Assembly (NCBI GenBank): GCA_039105265.1
Contig: JAPFFF010000007.1
Span: 1 to 64,000 of the forward strand
Source: Tritrichomonas musculus
Taxonomy: Eukaryota; Parabasalia; Tritrichomonadida; Tritrichomonadidae
Direction: 5' to 3'
Length of the DNA stretch: 64,000 nucleotides
Below, piece after piece: positions 30,301 to 39,722 of the stretch; the first letter of the stretch is position 1; each line of letters opens with the position of its first letter. The notes below the pieces were generated by a model that saw only the letters and a list, made by a program, of their open reading frames with translations, searched no databases and had not been told where the DNA came from. Made by a program: the position numbers and the translations under genes.

Positions 30301-32204
30301 GAAGACCTTAAAGAATTTATTTTACAGATGGTTATACTTTACTTATATTTGAAGATGCAGGATTCGAAAGACAAACGTACAGAACGGAATACATGATCAC
30401 GGAAACGAATACAGACGGGAACACGGAAGACCTTAAAGAATTTATTTTACAGATGGTTATACTTTACTTATATTTGAAGATGCAGGATTCGAAAGACAAA
30501 CGTACAGAACGGAATACATGAGCACGGAAACGAATACAGAAACGAACCCGGAAGAATATCTCGAAATTATGTTATATAAACAGTTCTATTTTGATTTTAA
30601 ATATTATTCAGTAATCAGAATTAAAGAAAGGAATACATGAGCACGGAAACGAATACAGACGGGAACACGGAAGACCTTAAAGAATTTTTTTTACAGATGG
30701 TTATACTTTACTTATATTTGAAGATGCAGGATTCGAAAGACAAACGTACAGAACGGAATACATGATCACGGAAACGAATACAGAAACGAACCCGGAAGAA
30801 TATCTCGAAATTATGTTATATAAACAGTTCTATTTTGATTTTAAATATTATTCAGTAATCAGAATTAAAGAAAGGAATACATGATCACGGAAACGAATAC
30901 AGACGGGAACACGGAAGACCTTAAAGAATTTATTTTACAGATGGTTATACTTTACTTATATTTGAAGATGCAGGATTCGAAAGACAAACGTACAGAACGG
31001 AATACATGATCACGGAAACGAATACAGACGGGAACACGGAAGACCTTAAAGAATTTATTTTACAGATGGTTATACTTTACTTATATTTGAAGATGCAGGA
31101 TTCGAAAGACAAACGTACAGAACGGAATACATGAGCACGGAAACGAATACAGAAACGAACCCGGAAGAATATCTCGAAATTATGTTATATAAACAGTTCT
31201 ATTTTGATTTTAAATATTATTCAGTAATCAGAATTAAAGAAAGGAATACATGATCACGGAAACGAATACAGACGGGAACACGGAAGACCTTAAAGAATTT
31301 ATTTTACAGATGGTTATACTTTACTTATATTTGAAGATGCAGGATTCGAAAGACAAACGTACGGAACGGAATACATGAACACGGAAACGAATACAGACGG
31401 GAACACGGAAGACCTTAAAGAATTTATTTTACAGATGGTTATACTTTACTTATATTTGAAGATGCAGGATTCGAAAGACAAACGTACAGAACGGAATACA
31501 TGAGCACGGAAACGAATACAGAAACGAACCCGGAAGAATATCTCGAAATTATGTTATATAAACAGTTCTATTTTGATTTTAAATATTATTCAGTAATCAG
31601 AATTAAAGAAAGGAATACATGATCACGGAAACGAATACAGACGGGAACACGGAAGACCTTAAAGAATTTATTTTACAGATGGTCATACTTTACTTATATT
31701 TGAAGATGCAGGATTCGAAAGACAAACGTACAGAACGGAATACATGATCACGGAAACGAATACAGACGGGAACACGGAAGACCTTAAAGAATTTATTTTA
31801 CAGATGGTTATACTTTACTTATATTTGAAGATGCAGGATTCGAAAGACAAACGTACAGAACGGAATACATGATCACGGAAACGAATACAGACGGGAACAC
31901 GGAAGACCTTAAAGAAATTATTTTACAGATGGTTATACTTTACTTATATTTGAAGATGCAGGATTCGAAAGACAAACGTACAGAACGGAATACATGATCA
32001 CGGAAACGAATACAGACGGGAACACGGAAGACCTTAAAGAATTTATTTTACAGATGGTTATACTTTACTTATATTTGAAGATGCAGGATTCGAAAGACAA
32101 ACGTACAGAACGGAATACATGATCACGGAAACGAATACAGAAACGAACACAGAAGAATATCTTGAAATTATGTTATATAAACAGTTCAATTTTGATTTTA
32201 AATA

Positions 32205-32415
32205 ATCAGATGAACGTCAATCGACAGGCACTTCCCCGCTCGACCAACGAACCACGCAAATCACGCATATAATCAATACAACACAGATTCACTATACAAA
32301 GTCTCACTCGTTCGCAGACTCGCCGGCCGATGTTGATTGTATATCAGCATCGACCGGCGATTGACAAAGTAACTCAGCCAGAAAAATGTTTTATCACTCA
32401 TTACTCATAACATAC
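32205..32415 (+). repeat. Left terminal inverted repeat of the first pogo-like element
   Basis: Its reverse complement matches the 255-bp units between 34632 and 38584 over about 210 bp. It contains the hairpin 32321-32359 (cgccggccgatg ... catcgaccggcg). It starts directly where satellite B is interrupted; the first bases, taatcaga, also occur in the intact B monomer, so the exact junction is ambiguous by several bases. The spacer portion of the 255-bp unit (aaaaattttttg to gatattg) is absent here, which marks the tip as cagatgaac. Confidence 0.85.
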
Positions 32416-32682
32416 AAAACAAATATTTTTTACTTAAAAATAAAGATTCATATTAAATTTTAACTTTTCTTTACTCTTTAAATCTAAAAAAAAACTTTAT
32501 CTCCATATTTTGCTGTTCTAAGCTCATTTTTGGATGCGCTTTATTATTAATGTTTGATTTCTTCTATAATCTTTGCATTTTAAAATAAAGGAAATTGTAA
32601 ACTATTGAAAAAAAGAAAAAAAAAAAAAAATCAAAATGTTTTTACTGAGATTTATTAATTCTGTGTCATAAAGCTTATTTCT
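32416..32682. other. AT-rich 3' flank of the transposase gene
   Basis: AT-rich sequence between the left terminus and the transposase stop codon, including an A-rich run near 32610-32630. No ORF or repeat is evident. It would form the 3' untranslated region of the minus-strand transposase mRNA. Confidence 0.5.
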
Positions 32683-34515
32683 TTAATAGTATTGATCTTC
32701 ATAAATTTCATTTTCATCAAAATCCTCTTCTTCATTAAAGTCTTCTTCTTCAAGATTTTCGTTAAGTGCATCTTTTTCTTCCTCGTCAATGTCGTCTTCT
32801 TCTTCGATATCATCAGCTTCATAATTGGGTTCATTTGTGCCATTATCATCTTGTTTAAAGTCATAACCTCGGTTCACAAGCTCTTCAGTTAATCCTGGAA
32901 TGTTCCATCCTGCTCTACGTGCATTTGCTGATATTCTTGCCCAAGCAATGAGTAGATGGTTTGTGATTGTCTCGTATCTTTGTGTGCCATAGAATATTCG
33001 GGAACCTGCCAATGATCTTAAGTGTGCTTTGAGAATCCCAAATATTCGCCTATCCAATGGTTGATAAATGCTTGTGCCGCATGCTGGAACATAGATCAAT
33101 TCAATTCCTAGAGCTTTTGCTTCTTCTTTAACAGCATCTGTTCGGTGGGCTTTGTAGCAATCAAGAACAAGGGCACATGGTTTCCTACCAGCACATTCAA
33201 CATGCAGCCAGTTTAAGTACTGGATCATGATTTGTTCATCAACCCATCCGTTTTTAGACGGCCATGCTTCAGCTCGTTTTGCTGCTCTAAATTTTGAACA
33301 ACAGGCATCTGTTTTTCCTTTAGCCAGAAGGATTAGAGGGAGCTTTTCATTGTATGTTATTGTTGCAATAGCCGTGAAACACTCTTTTTCGCTCCTGCTT
33401 CCTTCAAATATAACTTTTTCCAATCCTACCGGTGCAATAGTTCGCAGTGTGCCGTTATTGATGCGTACCGATGTCTCGTCCATGTTATACACCGATTTTC
33501 TTGTATATTTAAGGACCGCATCTGCTACTTTCTGAATGAACTCATCAATGTAAGTCTTCTTTATTGCTCCGCGCCGAGAATAATGAGCAAGCCTAAAGGA
33601 GAAATGATTTCTCTTCATGAAAGTTCTAACCCACGTATCTGAAAATATTGGATCTGGCAGTCGATATTCTTCAATGATTTTGACTTGCATCTCAATTAGT
33701 GGCTTTCTTCTTTCATCTGGAACAATCTGACTTAAAAGAATTTGAGACTCACGAATGAATTCATTCGTGTACGAACCATTATCATTATATACAGGAGTAT
33801 CAGACATGATAAAAAATTGAAAAGCAGCTCTTTCGGCAAGTACCCAGGGAAGCATGTACATTTTCTTGGCTCTTTGCCTAACTATTTCCTTAGATATAAA
33901 CTTATGTTCATTGAACATTGTCAAGATTTCACTAGCCAGCAGTTCCTCATGTTCTTTAATAAAATATTTGCGAAGTGGTGGCATTGTACGTTCCTTTTTC
34001 TTGATTTTCCTTACGTCATTAGTTATTTCCTGAGCAAGAACTAACTCGGCATATTTGGCATAGCATTGCATTCCTGTACGACCAGGTATACATAAAGGGA
34101 GATACTTCAAAAAAGAAGAATCTTGAGCTCTCTCTGCAATGTACTTCATTAGTTCGACCTCTGTGTTTGACCAGGTTTTCCCTTTGCGGCTTTCAAAGAA
34201 AGGATAGCAATTATGATGAAGAAATGCTTCTGGGTTAGTCGCTAGATTTGCAATGGTTTGCTTTCCATCTTCAGAGGATAGATATTGGCAAACTTCCGTA
34301 AGAGGCTTATAATAATTTTCCATGTAGGAATAGTACAGGACTGATAACTCTGGGGCAGAATATTTGAAAAGGTGGTCATTAAATTTTTTGTGAAGAGAGG
34401 GTGTTAAATCACGAAATGAAATTTTGGGATTAACAATTTTCATTTGCGTAATATAAGCATATTCGTCTTCTGTCAATCTATCTGATAAAAGATCAAGCAT
34501 TTCTTGAACAGACAT
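32683..34515 (-). CDS. Pogo-like DDE transposase with Myb/SANT domain (610 aa)
   Basis: The gene encodes a transposase of the pogo/Tc1-mariner DDE_1 type that would cut and rejoin DNA at the element termini in the nucleus. Residues about 109-160 resemble a Myb/SANT DNA-binding domain (KTWSNTEVELMKYI ... CIPGRTGMQCYAKY). Residues about 291-317 look like a CENP-B type helix-turn-helix (WVRTFMKRNHFSFRLAHYSR). The catalytic core follows with three Asp residues: D346 (NMDET), D452 (LVLDCYKAH) and D488 (QPLDRR), giving a 35-residue spacing between the last two. The C-terminal 45 residues are strongly acidic. The start is an ATG and the ORF is uninterrupted. It lies alone between the two termini of its element. 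Its core is related to the 945-aa protein at 39723-42560; both end the core with GW(N/K)IPGL. All key residues are present, so activity is plausible. Confidence 0.85.
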   Translation of the reverse strand: MSVQEMLDLLSDRLTEDEYAYITQMKIVNPKISFRDLTPSLHKKFNDHLFKYSAPELSVLYYSYMENYYKPLTEVCQYLSSEDGKQTIANLATNPEAFLHHNCYPFFESRKGKTWSNTEVELMKYIAERAQDSSFLKYLPLCIPGRTGMQCYAKYAELVLAQEITNDVRKIKKKERTMPPLRKYFIKEHEELLASEILTMFNEHKFISKEIVRQRAKKMYMLPWVLAERAAFQFFIMSDTPVYNDNGSYTNEFIRESQILLSQIVPDERRKPLIEMQVKIIEEYRLPDPIFSDTWVRTFMKRNHFSFRLAHYSRRGAIKKTYIDEFIQKVADAVLKYTRKSVYNMDETSVRINNGTLRTIAPVGLEKVIFEGSRSEKECFTAIATITYNEKLPLILLAKGKTDACCSKFRAAKRAEAWPSKNGWVDEQIMIQYLNWLHVECAGRKPCALVLDCYKAHRTDAVKEEAKALGIELIYVPACGTSIYQPLDRRIFGILKAHLRSLAGSRIFYGTQRYETITNHLLIAWARISANARRAGWNIPGLTEELVNRGYDFKQDDNGTNEPNYEADDIEEEDDIDEEEKDALNENLEEEDFNEEEDFDENEIYEDQYY

Positions 34516-34631
34516 AGAGATATTTTGAAAAAAAAAGTAATTTTCATATTTTCAAAATATAATTGAATTGTTATTTGGCCATATTAAATTTATAAATATC
34601 TTATTAAGTTACTAATTTTGATGGTGTTTTT
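34516..34631. other. 5' flank of the 610-aa transposase gene
   Basis: Short AT-rich region between the ATG at 34515 and the first right-terminus copy. Transcription of the minus-strand gene must start here or inside the adjacent terminal array. No convincing core promoter motif can be singled out. Confidence 0.4.
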
Positions 34632-37600
34632 AATTTGCATGTTATGCCTAATGAGTGTTAAAACATTTTTCTGCCTGAGTTACTTTGCCACTCGCCAGCC
34701 GATGCTGATATACAATCAGCATCGGCCGGCGTGTCTGCTAATGTGTGAGACTTTGTATAGCGAATATGTGCTGCATTGATTGTGCGTGCGAATTGCGTTG
34801 TTGGTTGGTCGAGCGGGGAAGTGCCTGCTGGTCGAAGTTCATCTGATAAAAATTTTTTGTTTCTGTTCTTCTGTTGCGTCTGATATTGTTTGCATGTTAT
34901 GCCTAATGAGTGTTAAAACATTTTTCTGCCTGAGTTACTTTGCCACTCGCCGGCCGATGTTGATTGTATATCAGCATCGGCCGGCGTGTCTGCTAATGTG
35001 TGAGACTTTGTATAGCGAATATGTGCTGCATTGATTGTGCGTGCGAATTGCGTTGTTGGTTGGTCGAGCGGGGAAGTGCCTGCTGGTCGAAGTTCATCTG
35101 ATAAAAATTTTTTGTTTCTGTTCTTCTGTTGCGTCTGATATTGTTTGCATGTTATGCCTAATGAGTGTTAAAACATTTTTCTGCCTGAGTTACTTTGCCA
35201 CTCGCCGGCCGATGTTGATTGTATATCAGCATCGGCCGGCGTGTCTGCTAATGTGTGAGACTTTGTATAGCGAATATGTGCTGCATTGATTGTGCGTGCG
35301 AATTGCGTTGTTGGTTGGTCGAGCGGGGAAGTGCCTGCTGGTCGAAGTTCATCTGATAAAAATTTTTTGTTTCTGTTCTTCTGTTGCGTCTGATATTGTT
35401 TGCATGTTATGCCTAATGAGTGTTAAAACATTTTTCTGCCTGAGTTACTTTGCCACTCGCCGGCCGATGTTGATTGTATATCAGCATCGGCCGGCGTGTC
35501 TGCTAATGTGTGAGACTTTGTATAGCGAATATGTGCTGCATTGATTGTGCGTGCGAATTGCGTTGTTGGTTGGTCGAGCGGGGAAGTGCCTGCTGGTCGA
35601 AGTTCATCTGATAAAAATTTTTTGTTTCTGTTCTTCTGTTGCGTCTGATATTGTTTGCATGTTATGCCTAATGAGTGTTAAAACATTTTTCTGCCTGAGT
35701 TACTTTGCCACTCGCCGGCCGATGTTGATTGTATATCAGCATCGGCCGGCGTGTCTGCTAATGTGTGAGACTTTGTATAGCGAATATGTGCTGCATTGAT
35801 TGTGCGTGCGAATTGCGTTGTTGGTTGGTCGAGCGGGGAAGTGCCTGCTGGTCGAAGTTCATCTGATAAAAATTTTTTGTTTCTGTTCTTCTGTTGCGTC
35901 TGATATTGTTTGCATGTTATGCCTAATGAGTGTTAAAACATTTTTCTGCCTGAGTTACTTTGCCACTCGCCGGCCGATGTTGATTGTATATCAGCATCGG
36001 CCGGCGTGTCTGCTAATGTGTGAGACTTTGTATAGCGAATATGTGCTGCATTGATTGTGCGTGCGAATTGCGTTGTTGGTTGGTCGAGCGGGGAAGTGCC
36101 TGCTGGTCGAAGTTCATCTGATAAAAATTTTTTGTTTCTGTTCTTCTGTTGCGTCTGATATTGTTTGCATGTTATGCCTAATGAGTGTTAAAACATTTTT
36201 CTGCCTGAGTTACTTTGCCACTCGCCGGCCGATGTTGATTGTATATCAGCATCGGCCGGCGTGTCTGCTAATGTGTGAGACTTTGTATAGCGAATATGTG
36301 CTGCATTGATTGTGCGTGCGAATTGCGTTGTTGGTTGGTCGAGCGGGGAAGTGCCTGCTGGTCGAAGTTCATCTGATAAAAATTTTTTGTTTCTGTTCTT
36401 CTGTTGCGTCTGATATTGTTTGCATGTTATGCCTAATGAGTGTTAAAACATTTTTCTGCCTGAGTTACTTTGCCACTCGCCGGCCGATGTTGATTGTATA
36501 TCAGCATCGGCCGGCGTGTCTGCTAATGTGTGAGACTTTGTATAGCGAATATGTGCTGCATTGATTGTGCGTGCGAATTGCGTTGTTGGTTGGTCGAGCG
36601 GGGAAGTGCCTGCTGGTCGAAGTTCATCTGATAAAAATTTTTTGTTTCTGTTCTTCTGTTGCGTCTGATATTGTTTGCATGTTATGCCTAATGAGTGTTA
36701 AAACATTTTTCTGCCTGAGTTACTTTGCCACTCGCCGGCCGATGTTGATTGTATATCAGCATCGGCCGGCGTGTCTGCTAATGTGTGAGACTTTGTATAG
36801 CGAATATGTGCTGCATTGATTGTGCGTGCGAATTGCGTTGTTGGTTGGTCGAGCGGGGAAGTGCCTGCTGGTCGAAGTTCATCTGATAAAAATTTTTTGT
36901 TTCTGTTCTTCTGTTGCGTCTGATATTGTTTGCATGTTATGCCTAATGAGTGTTAAAACATTTTTCTGCCTGAGTTACTTTGCCACTCGCCGGCCGATGT
37001 TGATTGTATATCAGCATCGGCCGGCGTGTCTGCTAATGTGTGAGACTTTGTATAGCGAATATGTGCTGCATTGATTGTGCGTGCGAATTGCGTTGTTGGT
37101 TGGTCGAGCGGGGAAGTGCCTGCTGGTCGAAGTTCATCTGATAAAAATTTTTTGTTTCTGTTCTTCTGTTGCGTCTGATATTGTTTGCATGTTATGCCTA
37201 ATGAGTGTTAAAACATTTTTCTGCCTGAGTTACTTTGCCACTCGCCGGCCGATGTTGATTGTATATCAGCATCGGCCGGCGTGTCTGCTAATGTGTGAGA
37301 CTTTGTATAGCGAATATGTGCTGCATTGATTGTGCGTGCGAATTGCGTTGTTGGTTGGTCGAGCGGGGAAGTGCCTGCTGGTCGAAGTTCATCTGATAAA
37401 AATTTTTTGTTTCTGTTCTTCTGTTGCGTCTGATATTGTTTGCATGTTATGCCTAATGAGTGTTAAAACATTTTTCTGCCTGAGTTACTTTGCCACTCGC
37501 CGGCCGATGTTGATTGTATATCAGCATCGGCCGGCGTGTCTGCTAATGTGTGAGACTTTGTATAGCGAATATGTGCTGCATTGATTGTGCGTGCGAATTG

Positions 37601-38584
37601 CGTTGTTGGTTGGTCGAGCGGGGAAGTGCCTGCTGGTCGAAGTTCATCTGATAAAAATTTTTTGTTTCTGTTCTTCTGTTGCGTCTGATATTGTTTGCAT
37701 GTTATGCCTAATGAGTGTTAAAACATTTTTCTGCCTGAGTTACTTTGCCACTCGCCGGCCGATGTTGATTGTATATCAGCATCGGCCGGCGTGTCTGCTA
37801 ATGTGTGAGACTTTGTATAGCGAATATGTGCTGCATTGATTGTGCGTGCGAATTGCGTTGTTGGTTGGTCGAGCGGGGAAGTGCCTGCTGGTCGAAGTTC
37901 ATCTGATAAAAATTTTTTGTTTCTGTTCTTCTGTTGCGTCTGATATTGTTTGCATGTTATGCCTAATGAGTGTTAAAACATTTTTCTGCCTGAGTTACTT
38001 TGCCACTCGCCGGCCGATGTTGATTGTATATCAGCATCGGCCGGCGTGTCTGCTAATGTGTGAGACTTTGTATAGCGAATATGTGCTGCATTGATTGTGC
38101 GTGCGAATTGCGTTGTTGGTTGGTCGAGCGGGGAAGTGCCTGCTGGTCGAAGTTCATCTGATAAAAATTTTTTGTTTCTGTTCTTCTGTTGCGTCTGATA
38201 TTGTTTGCATGTTATGCCTAATGAGTGTTAAAACATTTTTCTGCCTGAGTTACTTTGCCACTCGCCGGCCGATGTTGATTGTATATCAGCATCGGCCGGC
38301 GTGTCTGCTAATGTGTGAGACTTTGTATAGCGAATATGTGCTGCATTGATTGTGCGTGCGAATTGCGTTGTTGGTTGGTCGAGCGGGGAAGTGCCTGCTG
38401 GTCGAAGTTCATCTGATAAAAATTTTTTGTTTCTGTTCTTCTGTTGCGTCTGATATTGTTTGCATGTTATGCCTAATGAGTGTTAAAACATTTTTCTGCC
38501 TGAGTTACTTTGCCACTCGCCGGCCGATGTTGATTGTATATCAGCATCGGCCGGCGTGTCTGCTAATGTGTGAGACTTTGTATC
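34632..38584 (+). repeat. Right terminus amplified as 255-bp tandem array (about 15.5 copies)
   Basis: Units repeat at exactly 255 bp and look identical apart from the first. Each unit comprises about 215 bp of terminus (from gcatgttatg to gttcatctgat) and about 40 bp of spacer (aaaaattttttg through gatattgt). The last unit is cut inside gactttgtat at 38584. The units are visibly richer in GC than the surroundings and each carries a strong hairpin. Because 255 is a multiple of three, an identical 84-codon frame repeats in every unit, but it begins with TTG and is not taken as a gene. The absence of divergence implies recent amplification or strong homogenisation. Confidence 0.95.
34693..34731. 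other. GC-rich hairpin in the transposon terminus (first copy)
   Basis: An inverted repeat of 39 nt, cgccagccgatgctga ... tcagcatcggccggcg, with a short AT loop. An equivalent hairpin lies in the left terminus (32321-32359) and in every 255-bp unit. In this copy the centre reads gatatacaatc; in the other units it reads gattgtatatc, the reverse complement. Confidence 0.85.
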
Positions 38585-39722
38585 ACATAGGTATCAATTA
38601 AATATTAAAAATATGTTTTTATACTCTCTGAAACCAAAAACAAAATGAAGTCAATTTTTATTTTTCTATTTTTTATTAATTTTGAATTATTTCTTAAATA
38701 TATAAAATTATCTACAATCAAAAACATTATCTACCTTTTAATTAATAAATACATAAACTATAATTGAGATAATATCAATAGATATCGGTATTTCATCCTA
38801 ATCAAAAATTTTAACTTTTTCTATCATCTCACAATATCATTGAAATTATTTTCTTTTTGTTTTCATTTGTTTCCTTTTTATTTAATCTCCTAAATAGTCA
38901 AATCATTATCAACATTCGGTAAAATAATACTCTGCATATAAAAATATTGTATTTACCTATTTTTATCATACTTGAAATATATCGATATATGATCAAAAAT
39001 AATTTTTTGTATTATTCATATTTTTAATAATTACATATAATGATTAAATTAAATATAAAATATCAAAATATATTATTAATCACATATCAAGATATCATCA
39101 GATCAAAAACTAATACAAGTAAACTTTTTGAAAGAAAAATCCTATTTTCGCTTTATTATTCAACAAATCAAAAGATCATATTATTTTAGGAATATTTGCA
39201 TAAGGAATCATTGCTTTATCTCTAAATCACAAGAAGATATCTGAAATTAATTAAATAAATATTCGGCAGCCATGACAAACTAATACGCACAAACAATAAA
39301 GCTATATATGCTGATATTATATTCCAGAGGAATTTTCGCAAAAATAAAGAGAGGCTTTGATTTTTAATAAATAATTGATGTTTTTAATTATAAACGTACA
39401 TAAAATGTAACCATCTATAAAAATTGTGAGGAAAAAAAAAATTCACTTTTTCTAAATATTCAAAGAATTTTTTTTTTTTCTGAGGAAAATTATTTTTATT
39501 CAAATTATTCAGAGTTTTTATCTCTTGACATATAAATCCCCGCAATTCTAAAAAAGGAAAATTTGAAAGGGTAAAAAAAATGAAATTTAAGACTTATATG
39601 TTGAGTGATAATCTCTTAAATTAATTTCATTTTCATTTATTTCTGTGAAACATTACAATTATATATTAAAAAAAATATTTTAATAATAAATGCATAGAAA
39701 TAATTTTTAATTCAAATTTTTA
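38585..39722. other. AT-rich DNA without a recognisable gene
   Basis: About 1.1 kb of very AT-rich sequence between the 255-bp array and the stop codon of the 945-aa ORF. No ORF of interest, tandem repeat or clear inverted repeat was found. I looked here for a terminus matching the other side of the 945-aa gene and could not find one. Confidence 0.5.

Larger units (their letters stand above)
1..32204. repeat. Two-monomer satellite array (A = 125 bp, B = 119 bp)
   Basis: The whole stretch is a head-to-tail array. Both monomers begin with the same head of about 45 bp (ggaatacatg, then agcacgg or atcacgg). A continues into a tail with the words gatgcaggattcg and gacaaacgtac; B continues into a tail with gttatataaacag and ttattcagtaatc. 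From 51 to 32111 the length equals exactly 187 A plus 73 B minus one base, which fits the single one-base deletion seen near 3001. The array opens with the last 50 bp of an A and closes with a truncated B from 32112. B is always followed and preceded by A. Variation is limited to a few recurrent sites (agc/atc/aac after atg; gtacag/gtacgg; gaattta/gaaatta/gaatttt; three forms of the B head). The left edge lies outside the window. A centromeric, subtelomeric or other heterochromatic role is possible but nothing here proves it. Confidence 0.97.
32205..38584. mobile_element. Pogo-like DNA transposon with one terminus amplified into a tandem array
   Basis: The element consists of a left inverted terminus (about 32205-32415), a transposase gene on the minus strand, and a right terminus that is the reverse complement of the left one with roughly 80% identity by eye. 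The right terminus is followed by further tandem copies of itself up to 38584. Shared landmarks in the two termini are cagatgaac at the tip, the word ggcacttccccgctcgacc, gactttgtata, and a 39-nt GC-rich hairpin. A clean target duplication is not visible: the left flank is satellite B and the right edge breaks off inside a repeat unit, so the original right end may have been lost. The large intact transposase ORF suggests a fairly recent copy. Confidence 0.8.

Noticed and set aside
1-32204. CRISPR-like appearance of regular repeats
   Set aside because: There are no unique spacers; whole monomers are repeated, and the sequence context is eukaryotic.
32692-32892. Plus-strand ORF rich in Phe and Ile
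   Set aside because: It is the antisense of the acidic tail of the 610-aa transposase; the composition is explained by Glu/Asp codons read backwards.
34780-38601. Fifteen identical 84-codon ORFs back to back in the 255-bp array
   Set aside because: The frame begins with TTG, lies wholly in a transposon terminus, and repeats only because 255 is divisible by three.
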